64,000 nt of DNA, taken from Streptomyces rubradiris. GTDB taxonomy: Bacteria > Actinomycetota > Actinomycetes > Streptomycetales > Streptomycetaceae. Location of the stretch: the NCBI RefSeq assembly GCF_016860525.1, contig NZ_BNEA01000015.1, forward strand, positions 3,844,001 through 3,908,000, written 5' to 3'. Below the pieces are notes generated by a model that searched no databases, was not told where the DNA came from, and was given only the letters and a program-made list of their open reading frames with translations. Made by a program: the position numbers and the translations under genes. The stretch's first letter is position 1. Every line of letters begins with the position of its first letter. Shown here one piece after another: positions 24,798 through 45,833 of the stretch.

Positions 24798-26128
24798 GAG
24801 GTGCGTTCTCCTTCTTGTTCTCGTACGGGTTCTTGCTGCTGTTCCTGGCAGGTCTGCTGTTCCTGGCAGGTCTGCTGTTCCTCGGAGGTGAGGAGGCGGG
24901 GCAGGGCCGAGAGCGCGGCGGCGAGCGCCAGGACTCCCATCGCCGCGCCGAGCAGGGCGGCCGTGCGGGCCGCGCCGAGGGAGTCGAGGAGCATCCCCCC
25001 GGTGAGCGCGCCGAGCGCGTTGGCACCCGAACCCACCAGCTGAAGCGCGCTGTTGACGCGCCCCTGGAGGGCATCGGGGGTGGTGCGGACCTGGTGGACG
25101 CCGCCGGCGACGTTGACGGCACCGCCCACCAGGCTCATCCCGGCCAGCAACGCTCCGAGGAGCAGCGGCGACCGGGTCAGGGCGAGGGCGGGCACGAGCA
25201 GCGCCCACGCCAGCAGCGCCCCGCGGACCAGACCGACCAGGCCGATACGCCGGGTGGCCCATCCGCCGCCCAGGGCGCCGACCGCCCCGCCCGCCCCGCT
25301 GATCGCCGCGATCAGGCCGACCGTCGCGGGCGAGAGCCCGTCCTCGTACAGGACGAAGGCGGGCAGCAGGGCGAGCGCCTGGAAGATCACGTTGCTGCCG
25401 GAGATCAGCAACGTGATCCGCCGCAGGAAGCGGCGCCGCCACAGCCAGCGCACCCCCTCCGCGATCTCGGGACCGAGCCTGCGCCGGGCGGCGGCCGTCC
25501 GGGCACCGAACGGCGCCCGGACGCACAGGACGGCGAGCAGCGACAGCAGGTGCGCGACGCTCCCGAGCAGGAAGGGCGACCACCTGGCGGCGGCGAACGC
25601 GGCACTGCCGAGCGGCTGCCCGAGCAGACCCGCGGCCCGCCCCCGCGCCTCGTTCCCGGCGAGCGCGGCGGTGAGCTGTCCGGCCGGCACGACCTGGCGG
25701 ACGCAGGCCCGCTCGGCGAGGCGATGGCAGACCATCAGCGAGCCCTCGGCGAACGAGGCCGCCGCCAGGTGTGCCAGATGGACCTGGCCCACCGCCACCG
25801 CCATCACCACGCTCGCTGTGGACACCGCGCAGCCGGCGCTGCACACGAGCATGGTGCGGCGCCGGTTCCACCGGTCGACGAACGCCCCGGCCGGCAATTG
25901 AACAAGCAGTTGCGGCAGTTGGGCGGCGACCGCGGCAGCCGCCCCCGCTGCCGCCGATCCGGTGGACCAGATCAGCAGCAGCGGGTAGGCGACCGAGGTG
26001 GCGCGGGAGCCGAGCAGGGTGAGCCCGGCACCGCTCCACAGCATCAGATAGTCACGGTTGCGCCGCAGCGGGACCGGGTCCGGCCCCTTCCGCTGCGCGG
26101 GAGCCGGCCGGCCGTCGGTGACGCTCAC
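24794..26128 (-). CDS. MFS exporter
   Basis: 444 residues from GTG 26128, which overlaps the carbamoyltransferase stop (GTGA). About twelve membrane helices of the MFS_3/enterobactin-exporter type, starting RNRDYLMLWSGAGLTLLGSRATSVAYPLLL, with the cytoplasmic loop motif GAFVDRWNRRRTMLVC and the second-half equivalent GGGWATRRIGLVGL. The C-terminal tail is an odd Glu/Gln-rich run with a twice-repeated QTCQEQ unit (18-bp tandem repeat near 24838-24880). Sits inside the biosynthetic operon with overlapping codons on both sides, so it most likely exports the product. Confidence 0.88.
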   Translation of the reverse strand: MSVTDGRPAPAQRKGPDPVPLRRNRDYLMLWSGAGLTLLGSRATSVAYPLLLIWSTGSAAAGAAAAVAAQLPQLLVQLPAGAFVDRWNRRRTMLVCSAGCAVSTASVVMAVAVGQVHLAHLAAASFAEGSLMVCHRLAERACVRQVVPAGQLTAALAGNEARGRAAGLLGQPLGSAAFAAARWSPFLLGSVAHLLSLLAVLCVRAPFGARTAAARRRLGPEIAEGVRWLWRRRFLRRITLLISGSNVIFQALALLPAFVLYEDGLSPATVGLIAAISGAGGAVGALGGGWATRRIGLVGLVRGALLAWALLVPALALTRSPLLLGALLAGMSLVGGAVNVAGGVHQVRTTPDALQGRVNSALQLVGSGANALGALTGGMLLDSLGAARTAALLGAAMGVLALAAALSALPRLLTSEEQQTCQEQQTCQEQQQEPVREQEGERTS

Positions 26129-27125
26129 TCTCCCGGCGCGGCAGGGCCGCCCGCCCGGCACCACTTCAGGACAGCCATCGCGCTGTGCATCTTGTTCTCG
26201 GCCTGCTCGAAGGCGATGCTGTGCGGCCCGTCGAGCACCTCGGCGGTGACCTCGTCGCCGCGATGCGCGGGCAGGTCGTGCAGGAACACCGCCTTCGGGC
26301 TGGACTCCCACAGCTGTGCGCCGACCTGGAACGGGGCGAAGATCTTCCGCCAGTCGGGGTCGGCCTTCGTGGTGCCCGTGGTCTGCCAGCGCGTGGTGTA
26401 GATCGCGTCGACGTCTGTGGGCAGGTCGTCCATGTGGTGCCGTTCGCGCACGCTCGCGCCGCTGCGGGCGGCGTGCGCCTCGGCCCGGGCGAGATAGTGC
26501 GGGTCGAGCCCGTAGCCGGGCGGGGTGCGCAGTTCCAGCTCGGCACCCGGGAAGCGGCTCAGGGCGAGCGCGAGCGCGGACGCCGAGTTGTTGCCCTCTC
26601 CCACGTACAGGACACGCAGCCCGTCCAGCCGGCCGAAGTGCGCGCTCAGCGTGGTGAGGTCGGTGAGTGCCTGCGTGGGGTGCTCGCCGGCGCTCATCGC
26701 GTTGACGACCGACATCCGCTCCTGGTTCGCCCAGGCCCGCATCTCCGCCTCGTCACCGGCGGTGCGGGCCACGAGGACGTCGAGCATGCGCGAGAGCACC
26801 GTGCCGGTGTCCTCGCTGGTCTCGCCGGTGTTGAGCTGTAGGTCTCCCGGACCGTACGTGATCAGTGACGCGCCCAGCCGCAGGGCACCGCTGGAGAACG
26901 CGGTACGGGTCCGGGTGGACGTCTTGCTGAAGTAGATCCCGACGACCTCGTCCCGCAGGGGTTTCGGGCCGCCCTTGCGGTCGGCGGCGCGGAAGGCGAC
27001 ACCGTCCGCCACGAGGGTGCGCAGATCGTCGTCGGTGAGGTCGTCCACGGAGATGAGGTGACGTGTGCGGGAGTACTGCACCGGGTCCTCCTGGGTAGGG
27101 GTGGCCGTTCGCGGGCCATGGGTGG

Positions 27126-27129
<4 letters not shown>
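26125..27129 (-). CDS. Ornithine/aspartate carbamoyltransferase-family enzyme with altered substrate motifs
   Basis: 334 residues. The carbamoyl-phosphate side is intact: SKTSTRTRTAFSSGALRLG (STRTRT), HPTQALTDL and LRVLYVGEGNNSASALALAL. The amino-acid side is not that of ornithine carbamoyltransferase: the HCLP loop reads LHDLPAHRGDEV (Cys to Asp), and the DxxxSMG ornithine loop reads YTTRWQTTGTTKAD. It is probably a carbamoyltransferase for another amine. Because the operon also makes L-2,3-diaminopropionate, carbamoylation of Dap to 3-ureidoalanine, or of a Dap residue as in tuberactinomycin biosynthesis, is the best guess. The ATG overlaps the NRPS2 stop and the stop overlaps the MFS start. 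Primary-metabolic argF is unlikely here. Confidence 0.85.
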
Positions 27130-38059
<10,930 letters not shown>

Positions 38060-38063
<4 letters not shown>

Positions 38064-41000
38064 GCTGTCTCCTTGACCGGCGCGTGGCCGTTGATCGCGG
38101 TGTCGGGGTGGATCGGTGCGTCGGCGAGACCGGACGGGTCGTCCAGGTCTGCGGTTCCGGTGAAACCGGACGGGTCGTCGAGCTTCGAGGGATCCTCGGG
38201 CTCCGGCGGTTCGGCGATGCCGGACGGGTCGTCGGCGTCCGCCACCTCGTCCGGGTCCGACAGCCGGGGCCCGCCGGCCGGCTCGGCCGCATCCAGTCCG
38301 TCGGATTCCGCGAGGATCTCCCGCTCCACGGCGACGGCCAGCTGGGCCACCGTCGGACCTTCGAAGACCGTCCGGACGGCGAAGTCGATGTCGAACTCCT
38401 CCTGAATGCGGGAGATCAGCCGGATCGCCAGGATCGAGTTGCCTCCGGAGTGGAAGAAGCTGTCCGTCATGCCGGGCTCGACCTTGAGGAGGTCGGTCCA
38501 GATCTCCGCGAGGCGTTCCTCTGTGACGGTGCGCGGCGCGATCCGGCCCTGCGAGGTCCCCGGGTCGCCGGTGTCGGGTGCGGGCAGGGCTCGCCGGTCG
38601 GTCTTGCCGTTGGCGTTGAGGGGGATCTCGGCCAGTGGGACGTAGTGGTCGGGAAGCATGTAGTCGGGCAGCCGGACGGCACAGTGCGCGGCGAGGTCGT
38701 CGGCCGCGGTCACGTCGGCGTCATCCCGCGGGACGTAGTACGCGACGAGCTGCTGGTCACCGGCCGGCGTTCGACGCGCCACCACGACCGCCTCCCGGAC
38801 CGCCGGGTGTTCGGCGACGACGGTCTGGATCTCACCGGGTTCGATGCGGTAGCCGCGGATCTTCACCTGGTCGTCAAGACGGCCCAGGAACTCCACGGCA
38901 CCGTCCGGACGGGTACGGGCGAGGTCACCCGTGCGATACAGACGCGCCCCCGCGGGCCCGTACGGGTCCGGCACGAAACGCTCCGCCGTCAGACCGGGCC
39001 GACCCGCATAACCCCGCGCCACACCCGTACCACCGACATACAGCTCACCGGGAACCCCGACGGGCGCGAGAGCGAGCCGAGCGTCGAGGACGTACATCGT
39101 CATGTTCGGCAGCGGCCGCCCGATGGGCACGACCTCGCCGATCTCCCCGCCGGAGGGAACGGGGAAGACACAAGTACCCACGGATGCCTCCGTGGGCCCG
39201 TACTCGTTGACGAGCTCGGTGGCCGGCGCCAGGGCCCGCCACCGCTCCACCGTCGCACGGGTCAGCGCCTCACCCGCGATCACCAGCACCGGCGCCAGCG
39301 CGGCGGCCTGCTCCGCGTCCAGCTGAGAGGCCAGAACGTCGACGTGCCCGGGGGTCAGCTTGATGAAGCTGAACGGACCCGCGGCAACGAGCTCACGCGC
39401 CAAATCGGCGGTCTCGGTGTCCTGCGCGATGGTGTGCACCCGCTGGCCGGTGACCAGCGGCGCCCACAGATTGGGCACGACCAGGTCGAAGGCGACCGAG
39501 GAGAACAACGGCGCACCGGCCGTCCCGCGCGAGGCCAGGTCACGAGCCGCCCAGGCGACATGGTTGGCCAGACCACGATGAGTGACCGCCACCCCCTTGG
39601 GCCGGCCCGTCGAACCCGACGTGAAGATGACATACGCGAGCGCGTCGCCGTCATCGGTGCGCTCCGGCGCGGACCGCGGTCGTGCGTCGAGCTGGGGACC
39701 GTGCCGGTCGACGAGGACCAGGCCGATGCCGGCGCCGAAACGGTCCGCGTACGCGGAGTGCGTCAGGGCCGTGACCGCGCCCGCGCTCTCCAGCATCGAG
39801 GCGATACGCCCCGCCGGATACGACGGGTCGATCGGCACATACGCCGCCCCCGCCTTCCACACCCCCAGCAGACTCGCGACCAGGTTCGGCCCACGGTCCA
39901 GCAGCACACCGACCACCGACCCGGAGCCCACCCCCGAGGCACGCAGATGATGAGCGACCTGATTGGCACGCGCATTCAGCTGCGCGTAGGTGACCACTTC
40001 ACCGGCGAAACCGATCGCGGGCGCCTCAGGGGTACGCACCGCCTGCTTTTCGAAGCGGGCGCACACGGTCGCGTCACCGAAGTCGGCGGCCGTGGCGTTC
40101 CACTCCGTGGCGATCAGGCGTCGTTCCGCGCCGGACAGCAGCGGGATCTCGGCCAGGCACGCCGACGGGTCGGCGGTCACCTCTTCGAGGAGGCGCACGA
40201 ACTGCTCCCGCACACGCTCCACGGTCGCCCGGTCGAACAGCGAGACCGCGTACTCCAGGACACCTTCCAGGGCGCCGTCCGCCGAGCGTCCGATGAACAC
40301 GGACAGGTCCGTCTTGGCCACCGTCCACGCGTCGGCGAAGGCACGCAGGTCGGCAGCGTCGGTGGCGATGCTGGTGACGCCCTCGCTGTGCATGTCGAAG
40401 GCGACCTGGTAGAGCGGCGTGCGCGACAGATCGCGCTCCGGGCTGATCTCGTCGACCAGGCGGTCGAAGGGCAGTTCCTGGTGGGCGAAGGCCGCGGTCG
40501 CCGCGGCCCGCACCCGTCCCAGAGCTTCCTCGAACCGCAGCTGCGGGCTCAGCCCGCAGCGCACCACGAGGGAGTTGAGGAAGAAGCCGACCGTGCCGGA
40601 CAGCTCGGGCCGGGTACGGCCGGCGACGGGGGTGCCGACGGGCACGTCCCACCGGCCGGTCTGCCGTGCGAGCACCGTGGCGAACGCGGTGAGCAGCGTC
40701 ATGAACGGGGTCGCCGCGTTCTTGCGGCTCAGCTCCTCCACCGCTGCGGCCAGTTCGGGTTCGACCCGGATCGGCACGACGGAGCCGCGCGGGTCGCGCT
40801 CGGCGGGCCGGGGCCGGTCGGCGGGGAGGTCCAGCGGGGCGATGCCGTCCAGCGCGGTGCGCCAGTGGGCGAGCTCTCCGGCGACGAACTCCTCGGTCTG
40901 CCGTCCCGACTGCCAAGCCGCGTAGTCCGCGTACTGCACGGCGACCGCGGGCAGGACAGGATCGCGGCCCTCGCGCGCGGCGGCGCACAGCTCCTGGAGC

Positions 41001-43264
41001 TCACGCTCCAGGACGACCGTGGACCAGCCGTCGCAGGCGATGTGGTGCAGGGTGACGAGCAGCACGTGGTCCTCGCCGGGGATCCGGGCCAGCAGCGCCC
41101 GCCACAGACGGCCGGTCGCCAGCTCGAAGCCGCGCGCGAACTGCTCCTCGAAGTGTTCGGCGAGCCGCTCGCGCCCGGTGTCGACGACCCGGAGCTCGAT
41201 GGGCACCGCGGCACCGATCACCTGACGGGGCTCGCCGCCCTCGTCGACGTAGCGCGTGCGCAGGGCTTCGTGCCGGTCGCCGAGCACGGTCAGTGCCGAC
41301 CGCAGCTGGTCCGGTGTGGTCGCCGCCGGCAGGCGCAGGATCAGCGGGGCCACCCACTCGCGGCTGCCCGGGTTCATCCGGTCGAGGAACCACAGCCGGC
41401 GCTGCCCGGAGGAGAGCGGCAGGCGGCCCTTACGGTCGGTCGCGGGGATCGGGGCGTTGTCCTCGTCCTGCGCGCCGATCAGCCGGGCCTGCGCCTCGAC
41501 CGTGGTGGCGCTGAACAGGCCGCGCATCGAGAGTGTGACACCGGTGGCGCGCAGCCGGGCCGCGAGCCGGGTGAGCTGCAGCGATGTACCGCCCAGCGCG
41601 AAGAAGTCGTCGGTGGCGCCGATCTTCTCGCGGCCGAACAGCGCCGCCCACACCTCGGCGACCTTCTCCTCGGCCGCGTTGCGCGGAGCGACATAGGCGC
41701 CCTGCCCCGTGAGGTCGTCGCCCTGCTCCAGCGCGGTGGTCAGCGCCGCACGATCGATCTTGCCGTTCGGTGTCAGGGGCAGCTCGTCGAACGTACGGAA
41801 CAGCGCCGGGACGTGGCTGTCGGGCAGCCGGGTGCGCAGGAACCGGCGCAGGTCGCTCCCGGTCGCCTCCCCGCGCGTGGTGACGGCCGCCCCGATGCGC
41901 ACCGCGTCGTCGTCCGCGCGGTACGCGACGACGGCCGCACCGGTGACCTCGGGGTGCGCGCCGAGCTGGGCCTCGATCTCGCCGGGCTCGATGCGTACGC
42001 CGTTGACCTTGAGCTGGCCGTCGGCGCGGCCCTGGTACTCCAGAAGACCGGCCGTGTTCCAGCGCACCAGGTCGCCGGTGCGGTAGAGACGGGCACCGGG
42101 CGGACCGTACGGGTCGGGCACGAACCGCTCGGCCGTGAGGCCGGGGCGCCCCGCGTAACCCAGCGCGACGCCGACACCCCCCGCGTACAGCTCGCCCGTG
42201 ACGCCCTTGGGCGCGAGGCTGCCGTCCGGGCCGAGCACCAGGACCCGCATCCCGGTGAGCGGCCGGCCGATCGGGACGGGCCCGGTCTTCTGTGCCGGGT
42301 CCACCTTGTGGGCGGTGATGTCGATCGAGCACTCCGTGGGCCCGTACGTGTTCCAGACCTCAAGGTTCGGGCCCGCCAGTGCCCTGACCCGCTCGACCAG
42401 TTCGGCGTGGAGCGGCTCGCCGGCCGAAGCGAGCAGCCGCAGCGCGCCACAGCCTTCCCACGACGGCTCCTCGACGAGCAGCCGCAGCACGGAGGGCACC
42501 AGCTGCAGCACGGTCACGCCGTTGTCGGCGACGGCCTTGAGCAGCGCGGCGGCGTCCTTCTCGGTGCCGTCCGGCGCCACGACGACGCTCGCTCCGCAGA
42601 CCAGCGGCGCGAAGATCTCCCAGCCCGCCGCGTCGAAGCCGACGGACGTCTTGAACAGAATCCGGTCGCCGGGGCTCAGTCGCTGGGCACGCACGGCCCA
42701 GGCGACCCGGTTCGCGATGCCCTCGTGGCTGATCTGTACGCCCTTCGGGGCGCCCGTGGAGCCGGAGGTGAAGATGGTGTAGGCGAGCGCGGCCGGAACG
42801 GCCGGGGCCGGGTCCGCGGGGTCGCTCGGAACGGTGGTGGCCAGGTCTTCGGTGGTCAGGACGCGCGGGCCGTCCTCCCCGAGCGGCCCGCGCAGTCCGG
42901 CTGTGGTGACGACGACTTCGGCACCGGCCTGTGCGGTGAGGGATCTGAGGCGTTCATGCGGATGACCGGCGTCGAGCGGCAGGTAGGACGCTCCCGCCTG
43001 CCACACCCCGAGGAGTGTGGCGATGAGTTCGGTGCCCCGGGGGAGGCACACCCCGACCAGGGAACCCGGGCCCACGCCGTACGAGCGCAGGACTCGTGCG
43101 GTGCGCCCGGCGGCGTGGGCCAGGTCCCGGTAGGTCGTCGTGCGTGGGCCGTCCAGCACGGCAGCCGCGTCGGGCGTGCGGGCCGCCTGCCCGGCGAAGA
43201 GCTCGGGCAGGGTCGGCGGGACAGTTCCGCTCAGGGTGTTCCCCGGCAACTGTGCGGCGTTCAA
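38060..43264 (-). CDS. NRPS1: A-T-C-A-T, acylation-initiating synthetase
   Basis: 1734 residues from a TTG start at 43264 with AAGGAG 6-7 nt upstream. There is no N-terminal C domain: A1 ~20-520 begins directly (LPELFAGQAARTPDAAAVL), pocket D-A-W-Q-A-A-T-I-D, closest in my memory to Gln-type codes but not a clear match; T1 FFALGGTSLQL (~553). C ~600-1040 has HHIACDGWS (~740). A2 ~1068-1570 has pocket D-L-P-K-V-A-E-V-G, as in NRPS2; T2 FFHSGGNSILA (~1601). The last ~70 residues are an acidic tail with DDPSG/EDPSK repeats, probably a docking linker to NRPS2. Residue 1 is presumably acylated by the free C domain at 49781 using the ACP-bound fatty acid. Translationally coupled to NRPS2 and 66 bp after mbtH. 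Confidence 0.93.
38578..39973 (-). repeat. 1.4-kb near-identical A-domain repeat, copy in NRPS1 module 2
   Basis: Partner of 31877-33272; see that entry. The block of ~70 bp that differs from the partner lies around 39649-39719. The downstream T domains and the upstream C domains of the two modules are not alike, so only the A-domain core has been exchanged. Confidence 0.9.
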
Positions 43265-43330
43265 CAGGTGCTCCTTCAGTGACCTGACGTACTGGACGAT
43301 GCTCGAAAGTGCCGTTCAGATGGGGGGAGT

Positions 43331-43549
43331 TCAGGAAGCGGTGGCCTGAGCCTCCATGCGGCGGCGCAGGCTCAGCGGACGCATGTCGGTCCACACCTCG
43401 TCGATGCGGGCGAGGCACTCCTCGCGGGTGCCCTGGGTGCCCTCGGCGCTCCAGCCGGCGGGGAGCTCACGGCCGACGGGCCAGATCGAGTACTGCTCCT
43501 CGGCGTTCAGGACGACGCGGTGCTCGGCGGCGGCGGACTGCTGGGACAT
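43331..43549 (-). CDS. MbtH-family protein
   Basis: 72 residues. The MbtH signature is complete: VVLNAEEQYSIWPVGRELPAGWSAEG and TREECLARIDEVWTDMRPLSLRRRM, with the conserved Trp residues. MbtH proteins bind A domains and are needed for their folding or activity. GAGGAG stands 4 nt before the ATG at 43549. It lies directly before NRPS1 in the operon and presumably serves the A domains of both synthetases. Confidence 0.96.
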   Translation of the reverse strand: MSQQSAAAEHRVVLNAEEQYSIWPVGRELPAGWSAEGTQGTREECLARIDEVWTDMRPLSLRRRMEAQATAS

Positions 43550-43655
43550 GGTTCTCCTCGGAGGTACGGAGTGGATGGAGGAAGTGGACGTACGGCAGGG
43601 TCCGGTGAGCGGGGCTCGTGGACGGGACCGGTGCACGGGCGGCGTGCGGGCCGGC

Positions 43656-44645
43656 TCAGGACAGGAAGTCCGTGATCTCCACGCCGATGCCGAGCCCGCG
43701 GGCGGCGTCGTGCACGTCGACGGCGAGGGCCAGGTCGAGGACGCCGAGACCGAACGGCGAGTAGACGGTGACCTTGTCCGGGTCGGGCACGAAATCGGCG
43801 GTTCCGTTGATCAGGGCGCCGATGGAGGCGTCGATGAAAGCGCGCCCGCCGGTGATCTGTTCGGCCAGGTGCAGCGAGGTGCGCTCGCGGCACACGTGGT
43901 CCGCGTCGTCGACGATGTTGTGCGCGCCGTTGATGGAGAGCGGGTCGATGTCACGCAGCGAGATGTGCAGCACCACGGTGCCGGGTTCGGCGGCGGCGAG
44001 GTCCACGTGCGGCTCGCCGGCGTTGGTGGCGAACGACACGAGGCGCTGTGCGGCGAGGGCGTCCTCGATGGTGTCGGCGAGGGTGACCTCGGCGTCCGGC
44101 AGGAGCTCACGGCAGCCGCGGGCGAACTCCTCGGCGCGCGCGGGTGAGGTGTCGTAGACGGTGACCTCGCCGAGCGTGTCGATCACCGCCTTGAGGTAAC
44201 GCAGGATCTCCCGGTTGATGACGCCGCAGCCGATGAAGGAGACGCCCTGCGGGCGTCGGCCCTCGGTGAGGAGGTCGGCGGCCAGGGCCGCGCTCGCGGC
44301 GGTGCGGGCGGCCGAGACCAGCGAGGCCTCGAGCAGCGCCTCGGGATGTCCGGTGCGCAGCGAGTTGAGCACCATCACCGCGCTGGCCCGGGGGATTCCC
44401 GAGTGGATGTTCGCGGGGAACGAGGAAATCCACTTCAGCCCCGCCGCCGGATTCTCACCGCCCCGGTAGGACGGGAGTCCGATGATGCGGTTCGCAGGCT
44501 GGTCGGGAAAACGCAGGAAGATGGAGTGCGGCACGGCCGTCGCACCTTTGTCGTGCAGCGAATAAGCCTGCCGGACCAGCTCGATGTGCTCCTTCTCCCT
44601 TCCGTTGAGTATTTTCTCCACGTCTGCCTTGCGCAGTACGAGCAT
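43656..44645 (-). CDS. sbnB: SbnB-like N-(2-amino-2-carboxyethyl)-L-glutamate dehydrogenase
   Basis: About 329 residues, ornithine cyclodeaminase/mu-crystallin family, SbnB subgroup. NAD-binding turn GVSFIGCGVINREILRYL; substrate region PHSIFLRFPDQPANRIIGLPSYRGG and AAGLKWISSFPANIHSGIPRASAVMVLN; late VYSPFGLGVLDLALAVDV. SbnB oxidatively cleaves the SbnA product to L-2,3-diaminopropionate and 2-oxoglutarate. I use ATG 44645, 8 bp after the sbnA stop; a GTG at 44666 would overlap sbnA. The sbnA-sbnB pair is the known two-gene route to Dap in NRPS and siderophore clusters. No other siderophore genes are present, so Dap is presumably a peptide building block. Confidence 0.9.
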   Translation of the reverse strand: MLVLRKADVEKILNGREKEHIELVRQAYSLHDKGATAVPHSIFLRFPDQPANRIIGLPSYRGGENPAAGLKWISSFPANIHSGIPRASAVMVLNSLRTGHPEALLEASLVSAARTAASAALAADLLTEGRRPQGVSFIGCGVINREILRYLKAVIDTLGEVTVYDTSPARAEEFARGCRELLPDAEVTLADTIEDALAAQRLVSFATNAGEPHVDLAAAEPGTVVLHISLRDIDPLSINGAHNIVDDADHVCRERTSLHLAEQITGGRAFIDASIGALINGTADFVPDPDKVTVYSPFGLGVLDLALAVDVHDAARGLGIGVEITDFLS

Positions 44646-44653
44646 CGGAGGTT

Positions 44654-45637
44654 TCAGTCCTTCCACAGGTGCGAGACCTCACCGAAGTGTTCGCGCACCC
44701 AGTCGTCGGAATAGACGGTGCCGAGATAGCGGTCACCGCCGTCGGGGAATATCAGTGCACTGACCGAGCCGGGCGGAATACGCGGAAGCATCCGCTCCGC
44801 CGCGGCGAGCGTCGCCCCGGAGGACCCGCCGGCGAGGATCGCCTCGCGGGCCACGAGGCGGCGGCAGGCCACCACGCAGTCGAGGTCGGAGACGTGCACG
44901 ACCTCGTCGGCCGCGTCCGGGTCCATCAGGGCCGGCACGACGGAGGCCCCGTGCCCCGGGATCAGCCGCCGGGTGGGCAGCTGGCCGAAGATGGCGCTGC
45001 CCTGGGCGTCGACCGCCACGACCTTGGTGCGCAGCCCCTCCCTGCGGAGGTGCTCGGCGCAGCCGCGCAGCGTGCCGAAGGTGCTCACGGAGCAGAAGAG
45101 GTAGTCGAGCCGCCCGTCGAGCGCCTCCACGATCTCCCGCATGGTCCGCTCGTGAGCCTGCGGGTTGGACAGGTTCGCGTACTGGTTCGGGGAGTAGGCG
45201 TGCGGGATGCTCGCCACGAGCTCGCGCACCCTGCGCAGCCGCACCGGCAGGAACTCGCCGGTCTCGGGGTCCCGCTCGTCGACCACCTGCACCTCGGCCC
45301 CGTAGGCCCGGATGATGGCCAGGTTCTGCTCCGTGGTCTTGGCGTCGACCACACAGATGAACCGCAGATCGAAGTACCGGCAGATCTGCGCGAGCCCGAC
45401 CGCCAGGTTCCCCGAGCTCGATTCCACGACCACGGAACGCCCCGGCGTGATCTCGCCGTTGCGCAGCGCCTCAAGAAGCATGCTGAGGCCGCTTCGGTCC
45501 TTGATGCTGCCACCTGGGTTGAACCGCTCGATCTTGGCGAAGAATTGTGAGGGTTCCCTGGGAAACATCTTCTCCAGTTTCACCAGAGGTGTCTCGCCGA
45601 TCGTCCCCAGAATCCCCGAATCAAATGTTTTCGGCAT
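44654..45637 (-). CDS. sbnA: SbnA-like N-(2-amino-2-carboxyethyl)-L-glutamate synthase (PLP)
   Basis: 327 residues from ATG 45637 with GAGAGGG upstream. A cysteine synthase/fold-type II PLP enzyme: LGTIGETPLVKLEKMF, Schiff-base Lys in ERFNPGGSIKDRSGLSML, VVVESSSGNLAVGLAQIC (phosphate and substrate loop), and the PLP-phosphate loop GGSSGATLAAAERMLP. The family enzyme SbnA joins O-phospho-L-serine and L-glutamate to give the precursor that SbnB converts to Dap. First gene of the minus-strand operon; the promoter must lie in the 196-bp gap to the divergent acyl-CoA dehydrogenase gene. Confidence 0.91.
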   Translation of the reverse strand: MPKTFDSGILGTIGETPLVKLEKMFPREPSQFFAKIERFNPGGSIKDRSGLSMLLEALRNGEITPGRSVVVESSSGNLAVGLAQICRYFDLRFICVVDAKTTEQNLAIIRAYGAEVQVVDERDPETGEFLPVRLRRVRELVASIPHAYSPNQYANLSNPQAHERTMREIVEALDGRLDYLFCSVSTFGTLRGCAEHLRREGLRTKVVAVDAQGSAIFGQLPTRRLIPGHGASVVPALMDPDAADEVVHVSDLDCVVACRRLVAREAILAGGSSGATLAAAERMLPRIPPGSVSALIFPDGGDRYLGTVYSDDWVREHFGEVSHLWKD

Positions 45638-45833
45638 GGATTCCCTCTCACCTGTTAGGCGTGCAGTGGAGACACTAGTTCGCCTTTGGAGGAGGTGACG
45701 GGTTCGGTGCTGGCAGCCAGATGCAGGCGCAGCTTCCTGACACGGAGATCCTGCGACAGCGCTCCTTGCGGTGGCCAGACTGGGGCCATTCAGAAATCCC
45801 GGAGTGCTCACATTCTCAGATTCAGGTGGAGTC
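45638..45833. promoter_or_regulatory. Divergent promoter region of the two biosynthetic operons
   Basis: 196 bp between the sbnA-like start and the first acyl-CoA dehydrogenase start, reading outward in both directions. Both core operons must start here, so it is the most likely target for the SARP or LuxR-type regulators. I did not find convincing -10/-35 pairs or SARP heptamers by eye. Confidence 0.55.

Noticed and set aside
43656..45637. Staphyloferrin B-like siderophore locus, suggested by the sbnA/sbnB pair
   Set aside because: No NIS synthetases, citrate synthase, decarboxylase or siderophore uptake genes; the pair is coupled to mbtH and NRPS genes.
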